In this document: positions 46,634-58,368 of the stretch, piece after piece
How the letters are laid out: the number at the start of each line of letters is the position of its first letter
Position numbering within the stretch: the stretch's first letter is position 1
Assembly: GCA_949987705.1 (NCBI GenBank)
Contig: OX465281.1
Span: 32,410,942-32,474,941, forward strand
Length of the DNA: 64,000 bases
Origin: Thereva unica
Taxonomy: Eukaryota > Arthropoda > Insecta > Diptera > Therevidae
Direction: 5' to 3'
Position numbers and translations under genes: made by a program
The notes under the pieces: generated by a model
Told to the model about the DNA's origin: nothing
Database searches by the model: none
What the model saw: only the letters and a program-made list of their open reading frames with translations

Positions 46634-49600
46634 CTAGCGGAACAGACTATCGGCCTTCCGAATGAAGGCAAGAAGGTCTTTAATTGATGAAGACCGGACT
46701 TGGGCAGGGCTCAAGAACTCTCTGATAAACGTTCTTCTTCTAAGCCAGATCAGAGCAGGACATTCACAAAGAATATGTGTGGAAGTTTCGTCGCCTTCCA
46801 AGCAGAGTCGGCATTCTGTCTCCTGAGACAGACCTAGGTTGTGGAGGTGGTACCGCAGTCCTACATGGCCAGTGAGATATCCCACCAGCAGCCTTAGATC
46901 CGCTCTGTTTAGAGTAATAGTGACTCTTAAGGCAAAGGGTCTTATAAGATCTTTAGCCTGTCTAAGACCGGGGACTGACTCCCAATAGACTAGGTTTATT
47001 CTATTAATCCACTCTTCTATCAAGGACTTGGAGGTGGACCAAGAGATGCCACAGAAGGGTTCTGGACCCTGGAACAAAGTCTCAGACCCTTCCCTCGCGA
47101 GCCTGTCTGCAGCCTCATTTCCCTCGATACCCCAGTGTCCGGGGACCCAGCAGAGCGAGACCTCGTTTCTTCTGGTCAGGCTCTGGAGTACGTCAAAACA
47201 CCCTGCTACTATTTTGGAAGAAAACTTCCACGTTGAGAGGGCCTTGATGGCAGCTTGGCTGTCAGAAAAGATTTTAATGTTGGCGCCTTTCAGACCTTTC
47301 TCAAGGTTGAGCCTAGCGCAGGTCGCAATGGCATGTATTTCAGTCTGGAAAACAGAGGGCCACTTACCCATCGCAATCGAGACCTTGGAGTTGGGTCCTG
47401 CGACACCAGCCCCTGTGCCATGTTCCATCTTTGACCCGTCAGTAAACCAGTGGAGATGTTTTGGATCCCCAGGAAGAATAGTTTCCTCCCACTCAGAGCG
47501 ATCCGGGATAATCGCTCTGAATTTTCTTTGGAATCGCAGTTGACTAACCATATGGTCGGATACGCGCAGATTGAAATGCTTGGGATATTTTTAAGGATAT
47601 CCATGTGTCCTTTGACCGTATGGGGCCAGTTGGATGAGATCTGAAGTCTCAAGGCACTTATGGCGGCGGATTTCCATATGAAGAGATGCAGTGGGGTCAA
47701 TCCAATGATTGCTTCCATTGCAGCTGTGGGACAAGTCCGCATAGCTCCGGTAATGGAGAGGCAAGCAAGCCGTTGCAGCTTGCTGCACTTGAGGATCGAC
47801 GTAACCTGTTTAGTCTTGGGCCACCAAACTATAGCAGCATAAGTGACAACAGGTTTAACGATCGTATTGTACATCCAGTACATCATTTGTGGTGTAAGAC
47901 CCCATGTCTTACCCAGAAGCCTTTTGCAGGCCCATATGGCCCTTGTGGCTTTGCTGATGACGTAGTCAAGTTGAGCGTTCCAGTTCAACCTCTTATCTAA
48001 AATTACTCCCAAATATTTGACTGAGTCTGAATACTCAACTGTGGTATCCTGGATACAGATAGGACCTAGGTCCACTTTGTAGCGTTTGGAAAAAGGTACC
48101 AGGACAGCCTTATTTGGGTTGATTGACAGACCCTCCTTGGTACACCATCTTTGAACTTCTCGCAGTGCCGTTCTCATGACCTCTGTAATGGTCAAGTCAA
48201 ACTTCCCAGAGACAATGATGGCAAGATCATCTGCATAACCGATGACATCGAAACCAGATTCAGATAGTTTGATCAAGAGTTCATCCACAACTAATGACCA
48301 GAGTAACGGGGATAAGACCCCACCTTGAGGGCAACCCTTAATAGCCTTAACACTAATGGTGGAGACACCTAGGGTAGAAGAAATGTCACGATCTGCAAGC
48401 ATGGCATTTATCCACTCAATCGTGTGAGGATCCAAATTTCTGAGAGCCAGTGCTCTAGAGATGGAATCATAGCCAGTGTTATCGAAAGCACCTTCGAGTT
48501 CAAGGAACGCGCATAGGGCAGTTTCTTTAGCGAGGAAGGCTTTTTCGATTTTACTGACCAGGTGGTGTAAAGCAACCTCTGTTGATTTACCCTTAGAGTA
48601 AGCGAACTGGGAGCTATGTAGAGGGAGAGTGAGCTCCAGTTTGCACCTAATATGAAGGTCTAGCAGCCTTTCCATAGTTTTCAAAAGAAAAGAGGTTAAG
48701 CTGATAGGTCTGTACGATTTAGGCAGCTCGAGGGGTCTGTTGCCCTGTTTCGGGATAAAAACCACCACGACTTTCCTCCAGATGGTTGGAATGTATCCCC
48801 AATTGAAGCTGGCTCTAAAGAGGCAGACCAGGTTGTTGATGATCAGGTCAAGGCCCTTCTGAAGAAGTGCCGGAAAAATTCCGTCTCCTCCGGGGGACTT
48901 ATAGGGTTGAAAAGAGGCCACTGCCCATTTAACCTTGTCACGGTCGAAGATATTCCCTGAAAGACTGCGGGAATAGCGGTCTGGGATGGTCCTATGACTA
49001 CACCCAGCATCCAATGGATAAGCGGTCTGGAGGATTGAACCTGGAAAGTGCTCTCTGAGCAGGTACCTTAAGGTTTCCTCATGGTTAGAGGTGTAGGAGC
49101 CATCCTCCTTTTTGAGAAGGCCCACTCCGTTGAAGGAGTCTTTAGAAAGTAGCTTTTGGAGTCTAGTCGCCTCTGGTAGAGTCTGAATGCTCTCACAGTG
49201 TTTCCGCCAGGCAATCCTTTTGGAACGTCTCAACTCCTTGTTGTAGGCTGTTAGGGTGAACCTATATTCATCCCAATGCCCGGTATGTTTTGCCCTATTG
49301 AACAATCTCCTAACATCTCTACGCATTGCAGCTAACCTGTCATTCCACCAGGGCACCTTTCGCGACGACTGAAAGGAAGAGACAGTGTTGCTGTCATGGT
49401 AGGAAGAGATCAGCACATCAGTAAGCTGCGTGGCCGCATTCTCCAGTTCATACACTGAGCTGATAGAAGCCGCAAGCTGGTCTGATTTCGAGGCCACAAG
49501 CCCCTGAAACTTAGACCAGTTGGTTTTCTTAGGAACCAAAGAGGAGGCGCGGATATGTGGAAGGCCCACAATGTCAAATCTAATGTGCAGATGATCAGAC

Positions 49601-50240
49601 AGTGAGGCCTCGTCCAGAACACGCCAGTTTTCAATCCTGTCGGATAAAAGCCTGCTCGTGAAGGTGAGGTCCAGCACCTCCTTTCTACTAGCAGTGATAA
49701 AAGTGGGTTTGCATCCTCTATTTGCAATATCTATGTTATTCATAACAAGAAATTCTAGAAGACACTCACCCCTTTGGTTAAATCGGTACTCCCCCAGATG
49801 GAGTGGTGAGCATTTGCATCACAGCCGATGACGAATTGCCGGTTCGTCTTGCGACAGAACTCAATGAGATCTTGAACCTCCTGGGGTGGCACTATTGCTA
49901 CATCCCCCGGGAAGTAAGCGGACGCAAGAACGATTTCTTGGAATCCGTTGGCGGTGGGAACCGCAACCGAGATCGCCACTAGATCCCTGGAAATAAAGTT
50001 AGTAATGGAGAGATGAGTGACACGATTGTCAATTAAAAGGGCAGCGCGAGGCGCCCCGCATCTCCGATCATATACTAGTTTACTTGAGCCAGTGGTAAGT
50101 CCTCTGACTTTACCATCGGTTACCCAAGGCTCCTGAATGAGAGCAAGGGTAAGGTGCCTCTCCGCGTAAGTCTTGCACAGGGTGGAGGATGCCCCTTTCG
50201 CATGGTGCAAGTTTGCTTGGAGTGCCCTTATGGCGCTCAT
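46634..50240 (-). pseudogene. LINE D ORF2: endonuclease, RT and RNase H with two frameshifts
   Basis: Starts at ATG 50240. Segment 50240-49755: endonuclease with ALQANLHHAKGA, LIQEPWVTDG and IGCDANAHHS. A missing base near 49775 shifts the frame; segment 49743 onward has SLSDHLH (SDH at residues 49-51 of that segment). RT: YKSPGGDGIFPALLQ at 281-295, SYRPISLTSFLLKTME at 343-358, motif A FLELEGAFD with Glu 415 in place of the catalytic Asp, GCPQGGVLSPLLW at 470-482 and GYADD at 502-506. A second one-base shift near 47580 leads into RNase H (46634-47551) with Asp 38, Glu 71, Asp 97 and Asp 149, all four catalytic residues. The end carries CRLCLEGDETSTHILCEC. Apart from the two indels and the motif A change, it looks complete. 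Confidence 0.88.
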
Positions 50241-50824
50241 TTTTTCTCCAAGGAGCGTTTGACAAGCCCGGTCTTCTTGGCTTGTCTAGGACCCTTTGTC
50301 CTAACGTCTTTGCCCTTGGGGGGTGCTGATTTGCCCCGTGCTCCGACTCCAGGTTCGGCAGGTGTGTTCTTTATTCGCCCAGCAGTTTGCTCTGCTACAG
50401 GCTCCCTGGCGCATGCTGCAGATGCGGGGGCCGGATTTGGAACACCGCCAGATGGACCTGGATTCGTTGCGAGAGCAGCTCCGCCGTCAGATGGCCCTAT
50501 GGCCTCGGCATTACTGCAGTCCTCGGTGACAGCAGAAGCATTTGGAGGTGCCAATTTAGACCCTGTGGTCTGAATGTCACAGGACGAACCCTGCCCTTGT
50601 GGCTGCTTCTTCGAAGGATCTTTGTCCTTGAGAATTAGTCTGGTATGAGAAAACCGATAGGCGATTTTCCCTTTAAGACTAATAAACTTAGCCATGGAAG
50701 CGGTATCCACTACCATGACCAAGTGAAGGGTGTTTTCATTTACCCGCCTCTGGACCACTTTCCACTTGTCAGCGGGAACCGAGTTTTGTGCAGCGATAGT
50801 AGCCAGCACTTTCTCGTACAACAT
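50237..50824 (-). CDS. LINE D ORF1 (partial), gag-like
   Basis: A 195-codon frame starts at the first available ATG and reads EKVLATIAAQNSVPADKWKV, VVDTASMAKFISLKGKI and SHTRLILKDKD, resembling the rear of the DUF4780-type ORF1 module also seen in LINE C. A long Pro/Ala/Gly-rich linker (GPSDGGAALATNPGPSGG) and a basic end KKTGLVKRSLEKK follow. The amino part expected in this family is missing, so the visible start is not the natural one. The stop TGA at 50237-50239 overlaps the ATG of ORF2 as ATGA. The likely role is binding of the element RNA. Confidence 0.68.
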   Translation of the reverse strand: MLYEKVLATIAAQNSVPADKWKVVQRRVNENTLHLVMVVDTASMAKFISLKGKIAYRFSHTRLILKDKDPSKKQPQGQGSSCDIQTTGSKLAPPNASAVTEDCSNAEAIGPSDGGAALATNPGPSGGVPNPAPASAACAREPVAEQTAGRIKNTPAEPGVGARGKSAPPKGKDVRTKGPRQAKKTGLVKRSLEKK

Positions 50825-50939
50825 AACATTCGTAGGAAATTAAATGGTGTCCCACTTGGGTTTTTACCACGTAAAGTGTGAATAAAACAAACAGTTTTAA
50901 TAAAATTCGAGAAATTTATCTTTTGGCCAGGAATGTGGT

Positions 50940-51600
50940 TTATTTCAAACATGGTACCAAACGTCACCCAAATTTCGTCATAGTTCTGGCGTTAGACCTT
51001 TATCTCCTTGTCTACATTTTGTGTGACGCTGAGGCTTCTTTGCGGGTCAATTTCATTAATGTGTCGAATTGTCTAGTTCTTCAGCTCTTCAATGGTTGTT
51101 GGCTTGTAGGTGCCACCTTCTCTTTAAAATTTCCCCAAAAAAGAAGGCCAACGATGTCAAATCAGATGGTCTGAGCAGCCAATTGAGATCACAATTTCGG
51201 GAGATAATACGACCTTTAAAGTTTTATCGCAAGAAATTGATTTTTTGGTTGATTGTGGTATCAAGCAACACTACCCTGTCGTCCACATCGATGGTCTCTA
51301 ACTGCAACCATAATACATCCGCTATTGTAGCGCGTTAGAAAATGCTTGGCTGGCTTCCATTTTGAAGAACTACAGGCCGATGACTCCGCCGCTCCAAAAA
51401 CCACACAAAACAACGATTTTCGTGGATTCATAACCTTCTCACCTTCTTGGGTTCTGCTGAGATGCAACACTTCTGTAACTGAGTAAGAATAGGAGTCGAC
51501 GGAGTCTCAGTCACATTATCGCAGATGCAATGCTTTCGATATTTAAGATTGAGCTCTCGGTTGAACGATCATGCAGGCTAGTCAATTTTTTTGGATGCCC
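50940..51600 (-). pseudogene. mariner-like transposase remnant
   Basis: The minus strand, allowing stops and shifts, reads IESIASAICDNVTETPSTPI, an upstream helix-turn-helix region as in mariner-related transposases, then FVWFLERRSHRPVVLQNG, ATIADVLWLQLETIDVDD, GRIISRNCDLNWLLRPSDLT and LAFFFGEILKRR. This corresponds to the DDE catalytic half of IS630/Tc1/mariner-type enzymes. The second and third acidic positions fall in recognisable but altered contexts. No inverted terminal repeats were located, and it is clearly inactive. Confidence 0.62.
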
Positions 51601-52148
51601 AATTTTGGTCTTTAGAATCTGTACGGGTTCATAACATAAAGTTTTCAAAACATAAAGCAAACAACTCTTGGTGTTTAGACAAAATTCCCTATCGGAATTG
51701 GGAATTCTCTAATGAGACATTAAATGGCCAATGGCAGAAATAACAAATTAGCTTAGATGATATAGAATACCCATCATTAGACTACAAGAACAAAGCTGTA
51801 CTGGCAATCACACCTAAGAACGACGAGACCCTAAAATCTCCTACAGCGGCAGTGGTGACTCATGAAGGAACTCTGGGGTTTGTGTGGTCAAATCTCTAAC
51901 AAACTATGTTATACAAGATATAGACTTCACCTTAATTATTGATCTGATCTCGACATTAAGAGTTAAACCCACATTTCATAATAGAGGAAAAGGTCTATCA
52001 AGAAAAGGATGCCTTCTATGAAGCAGGAACTAAGCGTAACATATGATAAGGTCCCTTGTTGGGACATGAAAGTTAAAAAGGCAACCTTAACACAATCGTG
52101 GGGTAGCATTTCAGGTTATATGAAGAATCAAACTACAATGGGAGCAAT
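51601..52148. other. No gene recognised
   Basis: Unassigned sequence between the mariner remnant and the second hAT copy. Confidence 0.45.
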
Positions 52149-52893
52149 CAGAGCCGGCACTTGGGTTTTTGGCGCCCGGTGCAGTATGCCATATTGCGCC
52201 CCCAACAGCAGTTCATTTTTACAGCAGTGAAGGGCAAGCACTCTTTGAAGTTTTTTAATATATGGGAGGCACCGGTTTTTCGAAATTCTTAATTATTATT
52301 TTTTTAAATCTAAATTTCTGAAATTGCGCCCGGTGAAAGTGCACCTTTTGCATGTATGAAAGCCTGTGTCCAACCATCATTTGCCTCGCGATCTTAATTT
52401 TATGTTGGGTTTGCTTGCGCTTTACTTCACAAACTTTACCACTAATGCTATTTTTTTAATCTTCGTACTGCTAAAGCTTCTGGTAGATGGCCTTCGGCGC
52501 CACTGACACCATTCTTCACACATCTACCAATCTCATCATCTGCTCTAGGATGTTTTTCGGTATACTTTCTTAGTTGTTTCAAGCACAATCCTGAACTCCG
52601 CAAATTTATAGACCATAAAAAGGTCCCTATGTCGTTCTACAAGCCTTCATATTTCAAGGGATAATCGGTGGTCACTGAACCGCATGCAAATCAAGAGCAA
52701 CGTGCCGGTCAAGAAAGGATAGACCTCGAGAACAGGCATTGAAATGGAATTGATTGGCCAATTCTTGAAAAGGACAATTGAAAAATACACACACTTTAAT
52801 ATATGAAAATGAAGGCACAGGAGCACTTTTTCTATTTCTTTCGAAGCGCCCGGTGCAAGTGTACCATTTGCACCTATGAAAGCGCCGACCCTG
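52149..52893. mobile_element. Non-autonomous hAT element, copy 2
   Basis: Ends CAGAGCCGGCAC and, in complement on the right, CAGGGTCGGCGC, flanked by a perfect 8 bp duplication GGAGCAAT (52141-52148 and 52894-52901). The internal plan is the same as copy 1: left module GTGCAGTATGCCATATTGCG, right-end module present twice (52321-52360 and 52845-52885), and a strip of LINE-like sequence between (GTCAAGAAAGGATAGACC). The shared plan shows that the duplication and captured piece existed before both copies transposed. Confidence 0.88.
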
Positions 52894-52901
52894 GGAGCAA
52901 T

Positions 52902-54464
52902 ATGGCCCAATTCGCTATCACAAACAGGTTAATGAAAGCATGGGCGTAGTTCAGACATAATCTTTCTATATAAATATAACTGAAGTGTCTACTTGTGATT
53001 TCAAATTAATTGTGTTTTTCTTAGTTCATCTTACTTAAAGCGTACTTCTTCAAGTACAAATGTTAACGCAAGCTGCTCGAATATAGTCAATCAAAAAGAT
53101 TTTTCTGAGCTCGAGTGCTTGTCATGTAAACCAAGCTTGAAAGCCTGAATGCTCAAAATTGTGAAAGTTAGGTTTGTAATGTGTCTAAAAGCAATTTGTG
53201 GAAATATGAGTAGACAAAATTATTTAATAATGAAATAAAAGTACGACAAAAGAAAGAAATATAATAGTAACTTCAAATGAAAGCTGAAGAACTCAAGCTC
53301 ATTTCAAGCTGATATGCCGCTTCAAGTAGGCAGAGCATATACTTACACGCTCGAGCTGCTAAGATTTTCAGGCTATCAAGAACTCAAGATGTCATGGAAA
53401 CGCCAGAAAATGGGCAGGACGAGCTCCTATATAATCAAGGGAGAACATACCCATCATCCAGGGAAGCAGGGATTCCAGAAGAAAAAGAAAAAAATAAGGA
53501 TGGAATCGCAATTACCCTCCTACAACAAGCAGACCCAGACCGCCTGTGGAGTCACTAAAGGCCCAAGGTACGGAAGGCCGGAGCGGAATTGGGAAGCCCA
53601 CGGGACATACCTGAGCCTGATTTCATGAGCTCCTTCCGAACAGACTGAAGACAAGACTGCGGTCGACGAACCCGGGAAGCTTGAATAGTCAAGTATCAAC
53701 GACAAGCAACAAGGCAGGCTGCTGAACTTGTTTCAGCGGTACCGACCACTACCGAATAGCTGTGAAATGTCTCTCAGGTATTGTTGAGGTGTACGATCCG
53801 ACAGTGCTCCTGGCAGCATTTTCTAGACCAGTGTCGAGGTATGACACGATCAAACACCAATATCGTATGTATTTGGAGTGTCTATGGTCTGAGCGTGCCA
53901 GATCGTACACCTCGACAGGGTACATGGTGACGACACCAGGAACATTGTGGTGGGTGTTAAATTCCACTTCACTTCCATTTTGGTCACTGTCATACATTCA
54001 TATGCAATGCTACCTAACTTCTCTTCACTCATATTTAGGTTAGGAATATTGATCGAACACCTCAACACGGGATAGGACCGGAGAAGAATATCATTCCGGG
54101 ACGAGTCTGGAGAAAGACTCAATTTGGCATGGTGAAGCAGTTTCTTTTATAGCTGAAAAGCTCGTCGGGGTAGGAAGCTTTAAAGCTTCGAAGTGATGCT
54201 TTCAAAGGGAGAATCACCTGGCCTGCTGGGAGAATATTTATTTTTCTAAAGTTTTGGTGGGAGAGGAATTTTAGTAATGAATCGCCAAATAGCTTGGGAT
54301 ATCTTAATACAATATTTCTCCTGCAGTCATCGGTTCTTGCCATAATATACAAATCCTACATTCGTCGCCGCCTCGAATGCAACTTCTTTAGGTATTTGTA
54401 GAAGCCCTGACAAAAATTGTACCTACTGTCGGACTTGTAGCGGTCTATCAAAATAAACACTCTC
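52902..54464. other. Unassigned sequence with one inverted repeat
   Basis: No protein family recognised. GAGGTGTACGATC at 53785-53797 has an inverted partner at 53901-53914, both preceded by TGT(T/C), about 100 bp apart. This could be the ends of a very small element or a foldback. Confidence 0.4.
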
Positions 54465-54690
54465 TTGCACTCTTATACTCGTAGCACCAGGTTAACCCAT
54501 TCGGCCCATTCCCTGAGCTCCTTTCTGCGCACACTACAGATAAGGAATTCCTTCCTAAATAGAACAATACGAGGGTGGAATAATTTTTCGCAATCAATAT
54601 TTTCGTACTCATACAACATCTTAAAGTTCAAATGTAACGTTCATCGCCACTTGCTTCAGCGTACACCAGACCTCCGCAACCTGCCTTATT
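54465..54690 (+). pseudogene. LINE ORF2 carboxy-terminal fragment
   Basis: The frame reads TRSTRLTHSAHSLSSFLRTL, RNSFLNRTIRGWNNFSQSIF and YNILKFKCNVHRHLL. This is the usual end of CR1/Jockey-group RT proteins: an SFLPRT..WN.LP pattern followed by F...V...L. Nothing of the RT core is visible upstream, so it is a 5'-truncated copy. Confidence 0.65.
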
Positions 54691-54752
54691 GTACCATGGC
54701 GTTATTGAGCTTTTTAATATTCATAACAACCAGACAAGATCCAACGAAGTAG

Positions 54753-56690
54753 TACATGCGTGTCTCGTGAGATAAACTTTACGATTGATTATAATGAATT
54801 CTAGATTTAAACTACGAACAGTCATCAATGATTGATTCGAGCTTCCTCTAAGAAGATACATTCTATGTCCTCTATGTATAAATTCATGCTCCAATGGAAA
54901 ATCTGAAAGCGCGTAAACAATACCAATTTGGACACATTTTTTCTGTCATTTCCTGGGTTTCACAAACAGGATTCCTATATATCAAATTATCTAAAAAAAA
55001 TAAGTGACTAGCACACAAAAAAAAGAAGATGAGACTCTTTCAGTTCAGATGGGTGGAAACTTTTTAACATTGATGGTTTCTGATCTGACAAGAATTCCTT
55101 CAACCAAAAAGACCCCCATTCTCCCCACCAACATCAGAACACTGAAAAGTAAGCAGTCATCACCATCATCCTCGACAACGTTATTTACGAGTTGTGTGGG
55201 AATTGATTGCTTTCGTGATAGATGTCCATGTAGGGATGCCACTCAGCGTTATTGACTCCATTAAAGCCTATCATATTGAAAATGTCCTGGCGAAGTATGT
55301 GGCTACTATCCTTGCGAGGATATTGATTGGGTGGGACGGTCAGAGCTGCTGACTGAAACATCTCGTCGAAATGAGTGCGTTATGTTCGGGGCTGGATCAG
55401 GATGTTCCGCTCAGATGACACGTGTTGAGTGCATGTTAGGATGACATCGTTTCTGATTATAAACCGTCCTTAGATTATTAAGCGTCATATTGGTCAGGCA
55501 ACATCAGCACATTTTCATGAGTTAATATGTGTCTATTGACCGCTCGTGACTGTAACTCTGTATCCTTTTCACGTCCGCTGGGTTACTGGCTGGGGGTGGA
55601 TGTCATCCATGGGGTTTTATTTGCCTGCTTTCATTGCACCTTCAAATCAAAACCACAATATCTCATATCACTAAAGCAGCATGAACCTTCGCCCATTACT
55701 TCCCCGTAATTGCTATTTTGGAATATTACAGAGTACCAACGAGACAAAGGACATGCTCCTCTCTGCACTTGGCAATCATAAAAGGAAGAATTTAAGAGGT
55801 ATTAAGCAGTAATGGAAAAATAATATTTATTTGGAACGATAAGAATGAAAATTTTGTAAATAAACGCGCATACATCGAAATGTTGACATCAAATGGAAGC
55901 AAATCCTTGACTTGTGCGGGGTGGTAATCCTTTGAAAAGAAGCCTTGACGCTCCGAATGATGTCCTTAACTTTCTTTGGACCTTCTTTAAAAGATTATAC
56001 ATATATACGAATTTCTTAAGAATTCTCTTTCAACGACTCTGAAGGACTTTAAATAATTTCTTTCCTCAATAAAAATATCCTTTTGCGAGGATATCTTTGG
56101 GATTTGCTTTAGGATTTTTCAAGTTTGACGTAATTTATTGCGTTACTCTTGAGTACATCATTTCCGATTTGAGACCTTCTTTTTCGAAATATACATTCAT
56201 CCTGTCGTTTGGGAAGATTTTGTTACACAATCAAAGTCGAGATGATTGTAAGAGCGCCTAATGACTTCTATTAATTTGGTCATGTAATCAAGCTTCTGCT
56301 AGTCATGGTGAACTGATCATAGAGTTCGTTCTTGTTCATAACTTTGCGAGTTTTGTGAATTAGTCTAGCAAATCTGTTTATTGATTAAGAATGACTCGCA
56401 TGAAATGAACAGGAAACTAAATGGGCGGAGAGCAGACGGAGATGGCACTTAGTGGGGAAACGCCAGACGATGCAGGCGATGGACTTTTATAATGAGGATA
56501 AGGGCAAGAATTGAGATAAGCCGTCATTACTAACCTAAGCTTACTTACGTCGTAAGCTCTAACGAATCGATAGACTCAATACTCAAATATCTACATATAT
56601 CGTAATTATATATAGTGCGTTTTACAAATGTCGGAGGCTTTGTGGTGTAGACATAATCCATTTATCTCTTTATGAGATCTAGGTATTCAG
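54753..56690. other. No gene recognised
   Basis: No credible coding region, element end or RNA gene seen. Confidence 0.45.
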
Positions 56691-56691
56691 C

Positions 56692-56830
56692 TGCTCTACC
56701 AGCATTGTCCAATCTAAATATGTAGAATGCATTGCTTCATGGGACATAAAAGAAGAGACATCTCTGATCAACGATAGAACTTTTTTGAGTTCAGAAAGAC
56801 GAAGCAATAGGGTGGGAGCACAAAACTCAC
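56692..56830 (+). repeat. Repeat copy with empty site
   Basis: This stretch shares ATGGGACATAAAAGAAGAGA and flanking sequence with 57810-57890 plus 58369-58420, but lacks the 478 bp insert: here AGAGACATCTCTGATCAA is continuous. It shows what the target looked like before insertion. Confidence 0.8.
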
Positions 56831-56873
56831 CTTAATATTTCCAAAACACGACCGGAATTGTACAGGGTGCACA

Positions 56874-57020
56874 CGTTAAGTTCACAAAGCGGCCGGCTGT
56901 GGATAGGTTTTGGACAGGCCAACAAAAAATCAAACTGCTAAAACTGACGACTCTGGAGGCTGGTATGTTGGAACCTTGACTTTTACAGTTTTAGATTGGT
57001 AGGAGTATTCTGCGTATAGA
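56874..57020. mobile_element. Partial copy of the foldback element at 8.66 kb
   Basis: TACAGGGTGCACACGTTAAG, then CGGCTGTGGATAGGTTTTGG and CCAACAAAAAATC match the outer arm at 8656-8715. AGTATTCTGCGTATA near 57005 matches, in complement, the loop of that element near 8842-8856. The second arm is not seen, so the copy is truncated or rearranged. Confidence 0.6.
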
Positions 57021-57890
57021 TTTTTTCAAACTCCATGAAACAAAAAATTTGAACAGTTCTGCGCATCTCATTGCCAAATTTTATAAATATTGTTCTATCA
57101 TTTCCCCGCTTTTTAGTTAAAACGGCAACAAACGCAGAAAAAACGCAATAAAATAATTTGGGAAGTTTTGCGCGCATGCCGAATGAATACAGTTAATTAA
57201 TCTTTATATGTGTTGAGCAGAGCTTTTAAATACATGTATAAAACTCCTGCTCAACCAAGTCAGTTTATTCAACATAATAAGCATAATTTTACTATAATTA
57301 TGCGAAATATTTCTCATCCCTTAATTTAAAATAAATTAAAAGAATTGCTTGGACAAATTTCTTTTAAAGATATGAGCATTTTCATTCATAAATTGAGAGT
57401 TCTCCGCAGCCGCAAGAAACGCAACCTCCCCAAGCAGAAGCGCGCTTGCGACTGGCGGAAAATGTCAACAATCTAGTAATCAAAGTGATAAAAACACAAA
57501 TTTCGTATTTTTTAGTAGAAATTTCTACAAATTATTTCTGTAGCATATGTGTAAAATACAAAAACCTTCAAATAAAAAAAATATATAAAAACGGGTGTTT
57601 TTCAGTCATAATTTGTAAATTTTTTAAATAATCATTGAAGTCCCAGAAAAATACACTTCCCTTTAGCAATACGCAGTCGCGACTGATTACATGGCAGCAA
57701 GTGATTTGATAGGAGGAGTTAAATGAAGCTTTTGTCTGAGCTTTTAAACATTTTTAAAAGCTTAGCTGGGGAACATGCGCGGGATGTCACGAGGTTTGAA
57801 AACATAACTTATACTCAGGTTCTCTACCACCATCGTCAAATCTATATAGAATGCACTGCTACATGGGACATAAAAGAAGAGACATATCTG

Positions 57891-58368
57891 GAGCGCGTTC
57901 AAAAACCTTACTATAGTAAACCACGAGGTAAGCTGTGGTTATGCTACATCACTTCACTTAACCACGAAAGTTTATGTTTAACCATGGAGGTTTTTGAACG
58001 TACCGTGGTTAACTACGTGGTAAAGAAAATTTAAAATTTTTTTTCATAAAATAGTGTCGGCTATTTGCCTCAATTATTTCCAATAATTATTTATTTAAAA
58101 TAATCTCACAAATCCCACTTTGATTTGTTCATTATTAACATTAAAACAAATGTCAAAAAATTGTTTTTATTCTTCTTCTTCTTAACTATGGCTAACCATG
58201 CTTACGAGCATGGTTAAAATTTAACTACACCATGGTTAACCACGGGAGTTTTTGAACGCCAAAAAGTTATGCTCGTGGTTATGTTGTAGTTAACCACGGA
58301 GTTTTTGAACGACAAAAGTTTACCATAGTTAACCATGGTTAACCATAGTAAGGTTTTTGAACGCGCTC
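57891..58368. mobile_element. 478 bp inverted-repeat element with CTG duplication
   Basis: Ends GAGCGCGTTCAAAAACCTTA on both sides in inverted orientation, with mirrored AACCATGGTTAACCA-type words further in. CTG flanks it (57888-57890 and 58369-58371). The empty counterpart at 56.76 kb has one CTG, proving the borders. There is no coding capacity. The 3 bp CWG duplication links it with the Harbinger-type group elsewhere in the window. Confidence 0.92.

Larger units (their letters stand above)
46552..50830 (-). mobile_element. LOA/I-type LINE (D), nearly intact
   Basis: Minus-strand element about 4.3 kb long with the rear of ORF1, a nearly complete ORF2 and a 3' end GGCCGCAGTGTTCACCACAT leading to a (TAA)n-type tail seen as ATTATTATT at 46552-46565. 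Only two frameshifts interrupt ORF2. The 5' end within or just upstream of ORF1 is truncated near 50825. Trinucleotide A-rich tails are usual in I-related clades. Confidence 0.88.

Noticed and set aside
47028..48000. Long plus-strand frames opposite LINE D
   Set aside because: They are antisense shadows of the well-supported RT and RNase H frames.
53314..53628. 104-codon plus-strand frame as a gene
   Set aside because: Lys/Arg-rich, no motif, no splice support; cannot be distinguished from chance.
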